DNA of 64,000 bases, taken from Vibrio gazogenes. Its GTDB lineage: Bacteria; Pseudomonadota; Gammaproteobacteria; Enterobacterales; Vibrionaceae. Shown piece after piece: positions 47,334 to 57,345 of the stretch. The notes under the pieces were generated by a model. It was not told where the DNA came from, did no database searches, and saw only the letters and a list, made by a program, of their open reading frames with translations. The translations under genes and the position numbers were made by a program. The first letter of the stretch is position 1; each line of letters starts with the position of its first letter. The stretch lies in contig NZ_CP018835.1 of the NCBI RefSeq assembly GCF_002196515.1, positions 2,914,001 to 2,978,000 on the forward strand. Reading direction: 5' to 3'.

Positions 47334-47431
47334 GATAAATGCAGAATTTTACGATTAGTTATATATATCTTAACAGAAACTCATTTTCTCAAGCCAGACC
47401 CAAAGGGCGATTCGGCCAGATTTTCCGGTAT

Positions 47432-48226
47432 TTATTGTATCTGCCGGTGCTTCCTGATAAAGGCGGTGCTGTAGCCCAGCTGTTTCACCTGTTCCAGAGT
47501 TTGTTGTGTCTGGGAGTAATCATGAAAGGGGCCGAGAAAAACCCGATGACTACCGTTCAGGCTATCGATATAGCTGGTCACAGATAACTTCTGACTCAAA
47601 TCTTGCGATAAAGTTCGGGTTCTTTCCAAATGTCTTGAGGAAGAAACTTGAATGACATAGTCAGACTGGTGTTTTTTCGGGGGAGCCGCCGCTGTCACAG
47701 TTGGGCGGTCATAAGTCAGTACCTCTATTTTGACGGGGGCAGTGCCTGTCCGGATGACGTCAAGCTTGTATGCTGCGGCATAGCTTAAATCGATAATTCT
47801 TCCGGTGTGGAACGGTCCGCGGTCATTGACGCGAACAATCGCTGTTTTTCCATTATTCGTATTTGTAACCCTGACATAGCTGGGAATTGGCAACGTTTTG
47901 TGGGCTGCAGTCATGGAGTACATGTCATAAATCTCACCATTGGAGGTTTGATGACCATGGAATTTTTTGCCATACCAAGAGGCAAGCCCTTGTTCCTTAA
48001 ATCCCTTTGGATTTTTGATGATATGGTATCTCTTTCCCCGAACGGTATAGTCTTTGTTTCCGCCAAGACTATAAGATTCATATTTGGGGTGGGCATCTTC
48101 GATATTATCAACGGAGATGGGCTGCTTGGGAGCCACATCATCACGGATATCATAACGGCCGGAGGAGCTACAGCCAGCCATAAACAGAAGGATTGCGCCA
48201 TAATATAGAAGCAGTCGAATGCTCAT
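47432..48226 (-). CDS. rlpA: Septal-ring rare lipoprotein A (lytic transglycosylase RlpA)
   Basis: RlpA is an outer-membrane lipoprotein that, in Pseudomonas, cuts naked glycan strands at the division site. The 264-residue precursor has the lipobox FMAGC (Cys19), a double-psi beta-barrel domain (GLASWYGKKFHGHQTSNGE; VRVNDRGPFHTGRIIDLS with catalytic Asp), and a C-terminal SPOR domain (about 185-260) that binds septal peptidoglycan. It shares one base with the rodA stop (TGATG), so the two are coupled. Confidence 0.95.
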   Translation of the reverse strand: MSIRLLLYYGAILLFMAGCSSSGRYDIRDDVAPKQPISVDNIEDAHPKYESYSLGGNKDYTVRGKRYHIIKNPKGFKEQGLASWYGKKFHGHQTSNGEIYDMYSMTAAHKTLPIPSYVRVTNTNNGKTAIVRVNDRGPFHTGRIIDLSYAAAYKLDVIRTGTAPVKIEVLTYDRPTVTAAAPPKKHQSDYVIQVSSSRHLERTRTLSQDLSQKLSVTSYIDSLNGSHRVFLGPFHDYSQTQQTLEQVKQLGYSTAFIRKHRQIQ

Positions 48227-49347
48227 CAGATTGCCTTTGAAAATGCTTTTCGGTGAGTATGAATTGACATCAGAATGCCAAAGCCTGCCATGAGTGTTAC
48301 CATGGATGTCCCACCATAACTGATTAATGGCAGCGGAACGCCAACAACAGGTAAAATTCCACTCACCATACCAATATTGACAAACACGTAGACAAAAAAG
48401 CTAAGTACAATACTTCCCGCCATCATTTTTCCGAAAGCGGTCTGGGCATTACTGGCCAGATAAAGACCTCGTCCGATGATAAACAGGTAAACGGAGAGCA
48501 AAGCAACAATCCCAATCAGCCCCCATTCTTCGGCAATCACGGCAAAGATAAAATCGGTATGGCGTTCTGGCAGAAATTCAAGTTGTGACTGAGTCCCGTG
48601 TAGCCAGCCTTTGCCCAGAATACCACCCGAGCCAATGGCGATCTTACTCTGGATAATGTGATAGCCGGCGCCTAATGGGTCGGATTCGGGGTTGAACAAT
48701 GTTCGTACACGCACTTTCTGGTACTCACGCATCAAAAAGAACCACAGAATTGGCACAAAAGCCCCTGCGGCAAAGAGCGCGGCAAAGATAATACGCCAGC
48801 TAATACCGGCTAGGAATATGACGAAGATTCCGGAAGCTGCAATCAGAATCGATGTCCCTAAATCGGGCTGTTTTGCGATGAGAATTGTCGGGACAAAAAC
48901 CATAACCAAAGAGACGCAGAGGGTCTTAAATGACGGTGGGAGCGGATGTTTGCCGATATATCGTGCGACCATCAGCGGGACGGCTAGTTTGAGTAATTCT
49001 GAAGGCTGAAAACGGATCACTCCGATATCGAGCCAGCGTTGCGCACCTTTCGAAACTTCTCCTGCAATCAGGACTCCAACAAGGAGTAGCACCCCACAGA
49101 AAAACAGAAATGGTGCCAAAGATTCATAACTTCGGGGCGATAACTGAGCAAGGCCAACCATGATGGCGACCGCTAAGACCATCCGCATCGCTTGACGCTC
49201 CATCATCGCCATATTTTGGCCACTGGCACTATACATCACTACGAGCCCGAACCCCATTACCAGTAGTAGACCGAGTAATAGAGGAAGGTCAATGTGCAAA
49301 CGTTCAAAGAATGCTCGGCTTTGGCCTGTAGATGGATCGAATTCCAT
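48226..49347 (-). CDS. rodA: Rod-shape SEDS glycosyltransferase RodA
   Basis: RodA (MrdB) polymerises lipid II into glycan strands for side-wall growth, as partner of PBP2. The 373-residue protein has ten membrane helices. The key conserved blocks are [18 protein letters not shown], with the catalytic Asp, and [14 protein letters not shown] near the end. It overlaps mrdA and rlpA by one base each. Confidence 0.97.
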   Translation of the reverse strand: MEFDPSTGQSRAFFERLHIDLPLLLGLLLVMGFGLVVMYSASGQNMAMMERQAMRMVLAVAIMVGLAQLSPRSYESLAPFLFFCGVLLLVGVLIAGEVSKGAQRWLDIGVIRFQPSELLKLAVPLMVARYIGKHPLPPSFKTLCVSLVMVFVPTILIAKQPDLGTSILIAASGIFVIFLAGISWRIIFAALFAAGAFVPILWFFLMREYQKVRVRTLFNPESDPLGAGYHIIQSKIAIGSGGILGKGWLHGTQSQLEFLPERHTDFIFAVIAEEWGLIGIVALLSVYLFIIGRGLYLASNAQTAFGKMMAGSIVLSFFVYVFVNIGMVSGILPVVGVPLPLISYGGTSMVTLMAGFGILMSIHTHRKAFSKAI

Positions 49348-51236
49348 TAGTCTTTCTTCTCTTGTTGGTCTTCATCTAGAATAATGTGATCAAAGATTTT
49401 TCGCACCACCGGAGCACCATGGCTGGAGCCGCCTCCCGCATTTTCCAATACGATCGTCACAATGGCTTTCGGGTTATCGACGGGGGCAAATCCAGTGAAT
49501 AGTGCATGGTCGCGCAAGTGTTCTGCAAGGTCGTCTGCATTATATTCTTCCCCTTCCGCGAGGCCAAAGACCTGAGCTGTCCCTGACTTACCGGCACTTT
49601 TATATTTTAGGTGCTTGAATGCATGACGTGCCGTTCCGCGAGGCCCATGATTGACCAGATACATCCCATTGATTGCGATGTTCCAGTATTTTTCCGGTAC
49701 GCCGGTAATCGGTGGATAGGTTTCAACTTCTGCCATTTGCCGCTTGCTAAAGGGCTCTCCATTTTCAATGGTTGCCCGGAGGAAATGTGGTGCCAGTACC
49801 TTACCGTGGTGGACTAAGACTGAGATCGCTTTCGTGATTTGCATCGGCGTTGCAGTCCAATAGCCCTGACCAATTCCAACGGGGATGGTGTCTCCCTGAT
49901 ACCAAGGGGTTCGATGGCGAGCCATTTTCCACTCTCTGGTCGGCATATTGGCTTTACTTTCTTCGAAAATATCAATACCGGTATATTCGCCATAACCGAA
50001 CATTTTCATCCAGCGAGATAGCCGATCGATGCCCATATCGTAAGCGACTTGATAGAAGAATGTATCAACGGACTCTTCCAATGCTTTGGTGATGTTGACT
50101 TTACCATGTCCCCATCGGAGCCAATCCCTGAAAGGCTTGGTTTTTGAATTAGGAATTCGCCAGTATCCCGGATCATTGCGAGTGGTGTGTGGTGTGATGA
50201 CGCCTTCTTGCAATGCAGAAACAGCAATTAACGGTTTGACAGTGGATGCCGGCGGATAGATGCCTAACGTGGCACGATTGACCAGAGGATGGTCTTTATT
50301 ACTCAACAGGGCCCGATAAGCTTTACTGGTGATACCATGGACAAAGGCATTGGGATCATAGCTTGGGCTGGAAACCATGGCCAGAACGCCATTGTCTTTC
50401 GGATCAAGGACGACGGCTGAGCCTCTTTTGCCATCCAGCAAATGATAAACGTAACGTTGTAAGTTGATGTCTATATTCAATACCAGATCTTTGCCCGGTA
50501 CCGGCGGCACGTATTTAAGGGTACGGATGACGCGTCCACGGCTGTTGACTTCAACTTCTTGATAACCCGGCATGCCGTGTAAAATATCTTCGTAATAGCG
50601 TTCGATACCCAACTTACCGATGTCACGGGTTGCCTGATAATTGACCTCTTTTGCTTCTCGTTTCAGGCGTTCAATATCGTGATCGTTGATTCGGGACACA
50701 TAGCCGATTACATGAGTCAGCATTTTACCGAAAGGGTAATAACGCTTTAGACGGGCTGTGACAGCAACGCCCGGATATTTGTATTGATTTACCGAAAATT
50801 TAGCAACTTCTTCCGGTGTTAATTGCGTCAGGATCGGTACAGAATTGAAGCGTCGGGTTTGACGTAACTCTTTGTGGAAAGCTGCAACTTGCTCCGGCGA
50901 AATATCAACGACTTGTCTTAACCGTTGGATCGTCGCATCCATATTATCGACTTGTTCCGGTGTAATCTCCAAATCAAAGATAGGACGGTTCTCTGCCAGT
51001 AAGACCCCATTACGATCATAAATCAGCCCACGGTTTGGAGCGATAGGGACAATTTTAATCCGGTTATCGTTAGAGCGGGTTCTGTAATCCTGAAATTGCA
51101 CAACCTGAAGGGTATACAAGTTTGCGATTAACACACCAACCAGAATGATAATCGCTAAAAACGAAATGATGGCCCTGTTTCGAAACAGATTGTCTTCTGA
51201 CTTGTAGTCTCGGATCTGACTGCGTTTGCGAAGCAT
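49347..51236 (-). CDS. mrdA: Peptidoglycan D,D-transpeptidase MrdA (PBP2)
   Basis: MrdA cross-links the glycan made by RodA during elongation. The 629-residue protein has a short N-terminal cytoplasmic part and one membrane helix ([20 protein letters not shown], about 23-43), a pedestal domain ([19 protein letters not shown]), and the transpeptidase domain with SxxK in [15 protein letters not shown] and KSGTAQ. It sits six bases after rlmH, and its last base overlaps the rodA start. Confidence 0.98.
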   Translation of the reverse strand: MLRKRSQIRDYKSEDNLFRNRAIISFLAIIILVGVLIANLYTLQVVQFQDYRTRSNDNRIKIVPIAPNRGLIYDRNGVLLAENRPIFDLEITPEQVDNMDATIQRLRQVVDISPEQVAAFHKELRQTRRFNSVPILTQLTPEEVAKFSVNQYKYPGVAVTARLKRYYPFGKMLTHVIGYVSRINDHDIERLKREAKEVNYQATRDIGKLGIERYYEDILHGMPGYQEVEVNSRGRVIRTLKYVPPVPGKDLVLNIDINLQRYVYHLLDGKRGSAVVLDPKDNGVLAMVSSPSYDPNAFVHGITSKAYRALLSNKDHPLVNRATLGIYPPASTVKPLIAVSALQEGVITPHTTRNDPGYWRIPNSKTKPFRDWLRWGHGKVNITKALEESVDTFFYQVAYDMGIDRLSRWMKMFGYGEYTGIDIFEESKANMPTREWKMARHRTPWYQGDTIPVGIGQGYWTATPMQITKAISVLVHHGKVLAPHFLRATIENGEPFSKRQMAEVETYPPITGVPEKYWNIAINGMYLVNHGPRGTARHAFKHLKYKSAGKSGTAQVFGLAEGEEYNADDLAEHLRDHALFTGFAPVDNPKAIVTIVLENAGGGSSHGAPVVRKIFDHIILDEDQQEKKD

Positions 51237-51242
51237 CTCGTA

Positions 51243-51713
51243 TTATTCTCGATGATAAGGATGGTTGGTGGTCACACTCCAGGCCCGGTATAAACTTTCA
51301 GCCATCACAATACGGACTAAAGGGTGAGGGAGGGTCAGCGGTGATAAAGACCAGCTTTGCTCTGCGGCTTGTTTGCAGGCTGGTGATAACCCTTCTGGGC
51401 CACCAATTAAGATGGAGACATTACGGGCATCTAATTTCCAACTTTCCATCTGTTGTGCTAGTTGGTGGGTATCCCAGCGCTTTCCCGGAATATCGAGAGT
51501 AACAATACGATGTCCTTTTGGAATTGCAGCGAGCATCGCTTCCCCTTCCTTATCGAGTATTCTCGGGATATCTGCATTTTTACCCCGCTTTCCTGCAGGG
51601 ATTTCAATCAGCTCTAAAGGCATATCATGCGGGAAGCGACGTTGATATTCATTGAATCCCTGCTCAACCCATTGGGGCATTTTTGTGCCCACAGCAACTA
51701 GCTGAATCTTCAC
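51243..51713 (-). CDS. rlmH: 23S rRNA (pseudouridine1915-N3)-methyltransferase
   Basis: RlmH methylates pseudouridine 1915 in helix 69 of 23S rRNA on assembled 70S ribosomes. The 156-residue SPOUT protein starts [20 protein letters not shown] and has the SAM knot loop [15 protein letters not shown] and [18 protein letters not shown] near the end. It lies three bases after rsfS and six before mrdA, the same order as in E. coli. Confidence 0.98.
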   Translation of the reverse strand: MKIQLVAVGTKMPQWVEQGFNEYQRRFPHDMPLELIEIPAGKRGKNADIPRILDKEGEAMLAAIPKGHRIVTLDIPGKRWDTHQLAQQMESWKLDARNVSILIGGPEGLSPACKQAAEQSWSLSPLTLPHPLVRIVMAESLYRAWSVTTNHPYHRE

Positions 51714-51716
51714 GCT

Positions 51717-52034
51717 TTAGCTCCAGAGTTTTTCAAGCTGATAGAGCGATCGCTGTTCTTCTTGCATGACGTGCAACATCGATGTTCCCATATCCAGCAC
51801 GACCCATTCTCCTTCTGAGTCACCTTCCATTCCCAAAGGAGGCATGCCTAATTTTTTGGCTTCACTGGCGACATGATTGGCAATCGATGACACATGACGT
51901 TTTGATGTTCCGGTGCAGATCACCATGTAGTCGGTGACGCTGGATTTTCCGGTGACATGAAGTGCTGTGATATTTTCAGCTTTCATATCATCTGCTTTAT
52001 CCACTAAAAAATTTTTCAGTTCTTCGTGCTGCAA
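51717..52034 (-). CDS. rsfS: Ribosomal silencing factor RsfS
   Basis: RsfS binds L14 on the 50S subunit and blocks subunit joining when nutrients are scarce. The 105-residue sequence has the family blocks VDKADDMKAENITALHV, DYMVICTGTSKRHVSSIANH and EGEWVVLDMGTSMLHVMQEE. It begins the rsfS-rlmH-mrdA-rodA-rlpA series. In E. coli nadD lies between holA and rsfS; here the gap is only 100 bases. Confidence 0.98.
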   Translation of the reverse strand: MQHEELKNFLVDKADDMKAENITALHVTGKSSVTDYMVICTGTSKRHVSSIANHVASEAKKLGMPPLGMEGDSEGEWVVLDMGTSMLHVMQEEQRSLYQLEKLWS

Positions 52035-52134
52035 TGAAATTTCCTCTCACTTTGTTCTACTTTTCAATGACTCATTTTATGAGCAGATTCGAATCTTTCA
52101 CGTATTTCAAACCTGTTTAAAGTATATCATGCTT

Positions 52135-53163
52135 TTAATCAGGCAAAGCGGGTGTCAAACCGGCTTGGGTAAATTGTAAGCTAAATGCCTGAAGTAGCGG
52201 CCATGGATTGATGTCATAGCGTGTTTTGACCGAGAGTTCAATATGACTCAAGGCATGAATCAGCATGTATAGTTTGTCCGCACTGAGTCGATTGAGTGCA
52301 TTGACATAAAGTGAACGCTTATTTTTCCAGATGCGGTGTTTATCCATCAATGTATGCAGCGAGGCATCCTGTTGCTCGGCTTGAAGGGTGGTCAGCAAGC
52401 GTAATTCTTTCTGGACTGAACGTAACAGTAATACGGGTTCAGTGCCTTCGGCTTCGAGCTGACGTAAAATTCGTTGGCAACGGTTGGATTTGCCGTCCAG
52501 TAAAGCATCTGTCCAGTTGTAAACCGTAAAATGATTATGTCGGGATAGCGATGCTTCGACTCGGATCAGTGTCAGTTGCCCGTCGGGATAGAGTAGCGCT
52601 AGTTTTTCCAGACTCTGAGCAAGAGCCAGTAGGTTTCCCTCATGCCATTGTGCCAACATTTGTAATGCTTCCGGGTCGGGAACGAGTTCCAGTTTCCGGC
52701 AACGTTGCATGACGAATTGTGGCAGACGGTTGAGATCTGGTGTCAGGCAGTTAACCAAGCAGCCTTGTGTGGCTAAGGCTTTAAACCATTTGGTATTTTC
52801 CTGCGCTTTGGTGAGTTTATTGCCAATCACCACCAGAATCGTATCCGGATGTAACATTTCTCCCAGCGCAAGTAACTGTCCCGTCAACTGCGCATTCATA
52901 TTACCGTCAGGGAGGGTTAACTCGACCATTTGTTGGCTCGAAAACAGACTAAATGCCTGAAAATGGTCAAAGACTTGGTGCCAATCCAGTGTGCTGTCGG
53001 CCTGATAACGGTAGATTTCAGTAAAACCTTGCGCTTTGGCTTTCTGGGCAATCGAGAGCCGGGACTCTTGCAATAATAATGGTTCATTTCCGAAGAGGAG
53101 ATAAACTGGCATCAACTGATGTTGAAGATGTTCCGGCAATTTTTCCGCAAATATACGCATCAA
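52135..53163 (-). CDS. holA: DNA polymerase III delta subunit
   Basis: HolA opens the sliding clamp in the clamp-loader complex. The 342-residue sequence matches the E. coli protein: MPVYLLFGNEPLLLQESRLS near the start, ALEKLALLYPDG-like (SLEKLALLYPDGQLTLIRVE), and the helical collar domain at the C-terminus. It follows lptE after 15 bases. Confidence 0.96.
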   Translation of the reverse strand: MMRIFAEKLPEHLQHQLMPVYLLFGNEPLLLQESRLSIAQKAKAQGFTEIYRYQADSTLDWHQVFDHFQAFSLFSSQQMVELTLPDGNMNAQLTGQLLALGEMLHPDTILVVIGNKLTKAQENTKWFKALATQGCLVNCLTPDLNRLPQFVMQRCRKLELVPDPEALQMLAQWHEGNLLALAQSLEKLALLYPDGQLTLIRVEASLSRHNHFTVYNWTDALLDGKSNRCQRILRQLEAEGTEPVLLLRSVQKELRLLTTLQAEQQDASLHTLMDKHRIWKNKRSLYVNALNRLSADKLYMLIHALSHIELSVKTRYDINPWPLLQAFSLQFTQAGLTPALPD

Positions 53164-53178
53164 AATCTCAGTTAAACT

Positions 53179-53793
53179 CTATTGGCTTATGGTGTGTTGT
53201 TCCGTTGAAACCTCAGTGGTTGACACATGGCTATCACCTTGCTCAGACATCTTGTGTTGCCGTGAACGCTCTGAACGTTCAGATAAAGTCAGGTCTGGTT
53301 TTAAACGCGCCATGAGACGGATAATCTGAGATGAAGCCAGTTGACGCATCTCATCAATGAGCATGGCACTTTCCATTGACTTTGCCAAAGCCGTGAGCGG
53401 GTTGTCCAGATAACTACGCGTAACCGTCGTTGTGAAGGTTTTGGTACCCACATCGGGAACTGTAACGCGGAACGTCGCATTGAGTGTCAGCTCTTTTTCC
53501 GCTGCGATTGTATTCTGATAAATAGACAGTGTTCTTGATGAAATCGCTTCGCTGACGAGATGTAAATTAGGAATGTCTTCAGCCGGTTCAACAATCTCAA
53601 TTTCATTCAGTCTCAGCCGGTTTTTAACGATTCGGGTAAACTGACTGTATTGGTCGTAACTGGTCACCGATAGCTTATCTAACGCTTCCGGCACATCATA
53701 ATCTCCCCGTAAATGAAAACCGCAGGCCGTCAACGAGATTGTCAGCAGTGTCAGGAAAATATGTCGTAGTAATGAGGGATGAAGTGAACGCAT
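53179..53793 (-). CDS. lptE: LPS-assembly lipoprotein LptE
   Basis: LptE plugs the LptD barrel and helps insert lipopolysaccharide into the outer membrane. The 204-residue precursor has a signal peptide with lipobox SLTACGFHLRGDY (Cys23), the usual GFHLRG after the lipidated Cys, and NRLRLNEIEIVEPAEDIPNL. The C-terminal tail of about 40 residues is polar (ERSERSRQHKMSEQGDSHVS). In E. coli it directly follows leuS; here about 320 bases with several hairpins separate them. Confidence 0.95.
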   Translation of the reverse strand: MRSLHPSLLRHIFLTLLTISLTACGFHLRGDYDVPEALDKLSVTSYDQYSQFTRIVKNRLRLNEIEIVEPAEDIPNLHLVSEAISSRTLSIYQNTIAAEKELTLNATFRVTVPDVGTKTFTTTVTRSYLDNPLTALAKSMESAMLIDEMRQLASSQIIRLMARLKPDLTLSERSERSRQHKMSEQGDSHVSTTEVSTEQHTISQ

Positions 53794-53880
53794 TCGAGTC
53801 CTATTTTAATCTATTGAACAGAGATAGTTCCAGACCATCACACCGTGTGACAAACCATCGATGATGGGAAATATCCACTA

Positions 53881-53986
53881 GAGTCAGTAAACATTATCAA
53901 CGTCTGTCTACTGACTCCTATTTAGTGATTGAGTTCATCACAATTCAAGATGGTACGTTATTCTTTGAGCAACGTACCATCTTTTT
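53881..53986 (+). ncRNA. Candidate small RNA or terminator cluster between lptE and leuS
   Basis: Three stem-loops stand in a row: GAGTCAGTA/TACTGACTC (53881-53917), GTGAT/ATCAC (53925-53941), and a 12-bp perfect stem AGATGGTACGTT/AACGTACCATCT (53948-53982) followed by five T. The T run is on the plus strand only, but no plus-strand gene precedes it: lptE and leuS are both leftward. That suggests a short plus-strand RNA of about 100-150 bases; a matching promoter is not obvious. A structured leader for lptE-holA on the minus strand is the alternative. Confidence 0.45.
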
Positions 53987-54071
53987 AGTACGATCTTGTT
54001 CGTCACGTACTATTCGCATTTGCAAACATGTTGGTGTTGTTAACAGACAAATTGATTTATAACGTGCAATT

Positions 54072-54107
54072 TGTTGTGAACATACAATCTGTTGTGAACA
54101 TACAATC
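54072..54107. repeat. 18-base tandem repeat, two copies, beside the leuS stop
   Basis: TGTTGTGAACATACAATC occurs twice head to tail with no mismatch, just downstream of leuS. A recent local duplication is the simplest reading. Confidence 0.9.
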
Positions 54108-54110
54108 CAA

Positions 54111-56684
54111 TCAGTTTGCCACAATGCTCAGTAGCTTACCCGGAACATAGATCACTTTGCGGATCGTCAGACCATCGGTAAATTTCTGAACATTTTCGTC
54201 TTGCAGTCCCAAGCTTTCTACTTGCTCTTGGGGGGCATCTGCGGCAACGGTCAGTTTACCACGCACCTTACCATTGACTTGCAGAACAATCAGTTTTTCA
54301 TCTTCGACCAGCGCTTTTTCATCGTAGGTCGGCCAAGGGGCATGATCGAGATCCGAATTCCCTAAAGCTTGCCACATTTCGAAGCAGATATGCGGTGTAA
54401 TTGGTGACAGCATCACCACAATTGCTTTGAGAGATTCGTCCAGTATGGCGCGATCCTGAGGATTTTCCTGAGGGGCTTTGCCCAATTTGTTCATTAATTC
54501 CATAATCGCGGCTATCGCGGTATTGAACGTCTGACGGCGCTCAATATCGTCGGTAACTTTTGCAATGGTCTTATGAACTTCTCGACGAAGTGCTTTTTGT
54601 TCATTATTCAGTGATTGTGGTTCAACGGCAGGCGCTTCGCCTTGAGTGGTATGCTCAAGTACCAGCTTCCAGACACGTTTCAAAAAGCGGTTTGCGCCTT
54701 CAACGCCTGATTCCTGCCATTCCAACGTCATATCCGCAGGGGAGGCAAACATCATAAACAGTCGGACCGTATCCGCACCGTATTTGTCGACCATTTCCTG
54801 AGGGTCGATACCGTTATTTTTCGATTTCGACATTTTGACCATGCCGGAATGCGCTACCTGACGCCCTTTTGCATCGATGGCAGAGGTGATACGTCCTTTG
54901 CCGTCACGCTCAATTTTTACTTCAGTTGGTGAAACCCATTCTTTGCCACCTTTTTCATTCTGGTAGCTGAATGCATCGGCCAAAACCATACCTTGGCACA
55001 ACAACTTCTTGAATGGCTCATCTGAAGAGATATAACCGGCATCACGAAGGAGTTTATGGAAGAAGCGTGAATAAAGCAGGTGCATACATGCGTGTTCAAT
55101 ACCGCCGACATACTGATCGACAGGGAGCCAATAGTTAGCTTGCTCGGGATCTACGATTTGATCGGCTTGCGGTGAACAGTAGCGAGCGTAATACCAGGAT
55201 GATTCCATAAAGGTATCGAAAGTATCGGTTTCACGCAGTGCTGGTTGACCGTTATAAGTCGTTTCAGCCCATGTTTTGTCTGCTTTAATCGGGCTGGTCA
55301 CTCCATCCATCACGACATCTTCCGGGAGGCGTACGGGTAATTGGTCGGCTGGTACCGGATGAACTTCACCGTCTTGCGTGGTGACCATCGGGATTGGTGC
55401 ACCCCAGTAGCGTTGGCGGGAGACACCCCAGTCACGCAAACGGAAATTGACGGTCTTGCGTCCTTTGCCTTCTGATTCGAGTCTGGCGGCAATGGCATCC
55501 AGCGCTTGGTCGAAGTTCAGACCATCAAACTCACCGGAATTGCACAAGATGCCTTTTTCTGTATAAGCCGCTTCAGCAATATCAAAGGAGCTTCCGTCGG
55601 TTGGTTGAATGACCGGTTGAATATCTAGCCCGTATTTAGTCGCAAATTCAAAGTCTCGCTGGTCATGGGCAGGGACAGCCATGACTGCACCTGTGCCGTA
55701 ATCCATCAGGACAAAATTGGCAATATAGACTGGCACTTCACGTCCATTGAGTGGGTGGATGGCTTTCAGGCCCGTATCGATGCCTTTCTTCTCCATTGTT
55801 GCCAATTCGGCTTCAGCAACTTTGTTATTTTTACACGCTTCGATAAATTGCTCGATTTCCGGACTATTCTGCGCAGCAATGGCCGCCAACGGATGACCTG
55901 CTGCGATACCGACATAAGTCACTCCCATTAATGTATCCGGACGAGTGGTGTAGACTTCCAGTGCGCCGTAGTTCGGAACGTCAAACTGTAACTCAACCCC
56001 TTCAGAACGACCAATCCAGTTACGCTGCATGGTTTTAACCATTTCTGGCCAGCCGTCCAGTGTATCCAGATCGTCCAGAAGTTCCTGAGCATAAGCGGTG
56101 ATTTTAATAAACCATTGCGGGATTTCTTTCTGTTCGACGGGGGTATCACAACGCCAGCAACAGCCGCTTTCGACCTGTTCGTTGGCCAGAACCGTTTGGT
56201 CGGTCGGACACCAGTTTACAGAAGAGGTTTTTTTGTAGACTAAGCCTTTTTCATACAACTTGGTGAAGAACTCTTGTTCCCAGCGGTAGTATTCAGGGCG
56301 GCAGGTTGCAAACTCCCGGTTCCAGTCATAGCCAAATCCCAGCAGTTTCAACTGGTTTTTCATGTATTCGATATTTTCATAGGTCCACGGTGCCGGTGCA
56401 GTTTTATTTTTAACTGCTGCATTTTCAGCCGGAAGACCGAATGCATCCCATCCAATGGGCTGCATGACATTTTTACCTTGCAGGCGTTGAAAGCGGGAAA
56501 TCACATCACCGATCGTATAATTACGTACGTGTCCCATGTGTAGTCGGCCACTTGGGTACGGAAACATAGATAAACAGTAAAATTTTTCTCTGCTAGGATC
56601 TTCTGTAACAGTAAAGGTTTTGCTACTTTCCCAATGCGCTTGAACTTTGGGCTCAATTTCTTGTGGATTATATTGTTCTTGCAT
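54111..56684 (-). CDS. leuS: Leucyl-tRNA synthetase
   Basis: LeuS charges tRNA-Leu. The 857-residue class I enzyme has the HIGH motif in [15 protein letters not shown], a CP1 editing domain (about 225-415) that clears misloaded amino acids, the zinc-type CCWRCDT insert, and the KMSKS loop KMSKSKNNG. An anticodon-binding domain and the C-terminal tRNA-binding extension follow. It is transcribed alone or with lptE and holA downstream. Confidence 0.98.
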   Translation of the reverse strand: MQEQYNPQEIEPKVQAHWESSKTFTVTEDPSREKFYCLSMFPYPSGRLHMGHVRNYTIGDVISRFQRLQGKNVMQPIGWDAFGLPAENAAVKNKTAPAPWTYENIEYMKNQLKLLGFGYDWNREFATCRPEYYRWEQEFFTKLYEKGLVYKKTSSVNWCPTDQTVLANEQVESGCCWRCDTPVEQKEIPQWFIKITAYAQELLDDLDTLDGWPEMVKTMQRNWIGRSEGVELQFDVPNYGALEVYTTRPDTLMGVTYVGIAAGHPLAAIAAQNSPEIEQFIEACKNNKVAEAELATMEKKGIDTGLKAIHPLNGREVPVYIANFVLMDYGTGAVMAVPAHDQRDFEFATKYGLDIQPVIQPTDGSSFDIAEAAYTEKGILCNSGEFDGLNFDQALDAIAARLESEGKGRKTVNFRLRDWGVSRQRYWGAPIPMVTTQDGEVHPVPADQLPVRLPEDVVMDGVTSPIKADKTWAETTYNGQPALRETDTFDTFMESSWYYARYCSPQADQIVDPEQANYWLPVDQYVGGIEHACMHLLYSRFFHKLLRDAGYISSDEPFKKLLCQGMVLADAFSYQNEKGGKEWVSPTEVKIERDGKGRITSAIDAKGRQVAHSGMVKMSKSKNNGIDPQEMVDKYGADTVRLFMMFASPADMTLEWQESGVEGANRFLKRVWKLVLEHTTQGEAPAVEPQSLNNEQKALRREVHKTIAKVTDDIERRQTFNTAIAAIMELMNKLGKAPQENPQDRAILDESLKAIVVMLSPITPHICFEMWQALGNSDLDHAPWPTYDEKALVEDEKLIVLQVNGKVRGKLTVAADAPQEQVESLGLQDENVQKFTDGLTIRKVIYVPGKLLSIVAN

Positions 56685-56806
56685 CGATGATGTCCGATTA
56701 TCTTGGAATTTGTGAGTTCAGTTAGAACAGGTACGAATAGATCGCCATAGAATACCTAAAGCGAGAGTACACAACAATAGTCAATCTAGTTTGGAAGAGG
56801 TTTGTC

Positions 56807-57283
56807 ATGTCAAAACATAAATCGGGATATGAAACTCTGTTACAAGAGGTGGTTGAAACCGTACAACAGAGTCCGGAACGGCTACAGCATGCAATCGAAA
56901 CATCGGAAAAAGTGGTTCAGGCTGCATCTGATATGACTAAAGATGAATTGGCACTAATCTCTGCTTATATGAAAGCCGATTTGCATGAGTTTGCTGAACA
57001 TTATGAGGAAAGCAAAAGTGGTCCTTTTTCTGTGATGATTTCTAACTCGATCTGGGAGGCTTTAGCATCGATTACGGATCGAACAGCGTTAGAATGGGCG
57101 GAACTCCATCATGAACTGGATCATCAAGGGACGTATAAAGCGGGTGATGTGATTGGCCTTGGCGTACTGGTTTGTGAACGGTGTGGTCATAAAATGGAAT
57201 ATAACCACCCGACAGAAATTATCCCTTGTATGAACTGCGGTCATGAGCAGTTCAGCCGGGTTTCTTTTCACTCAAAGTCGTGA
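56807..57283 (+). CDS. ybeL: YbeL family zinc-ribbon protein (DUF1451)
   Basis: This 158-residue soluble protein of unknown function has a helical N-terminal part (YETLLQEVVETVQQSPERLQ; SAYMKADLHEFAEHYEES) and a C-terminal zinc ribbon CERCGH and CMNCGHEQFSR. It matches E. coli YbeL, which also lies beside leuS. It is convergent with lnt. GAGG lies nine bases before the ATG. Confidence 0.93.
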   Translation: MSKHKSGYETLLQEVVETVQQSPERLQHAIETSEKVVQAASDMTKDELALISAYMKADLHEFAEHYEESKSGPFSVMISNSIWEALASITDRTALEWAELHHELDHQGTYKAGDVIGLGVLVCERCGHKMEYNHPTEIIPCMNCGHEQFSRVSFHSKS

Positions 57284-57301
57284 CAGAAAGGCTGAACTTT
57301 G

Positions 57302-57345
57302 TCACCCGCTTACGTCATATCGTTACTGAGCACGAGAGCGGGTGA
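57302..57345. terminator. Long hairpin between ybeL and lnt
   Basis: TCACCCGCT pairs with AGCGGGTGA across a 26-base loop, covering the lnt stop codon. There is no T run. It may mark the 3' ends of the two convergent transcripts, but support is weak. Confidence 0.3.

Noticed and set aside
56685..56806. Leader peptide or T-box control of leuS
   Set aside because: No Leu codon run, no T-box sequence and no attenuator hairpin were seen.
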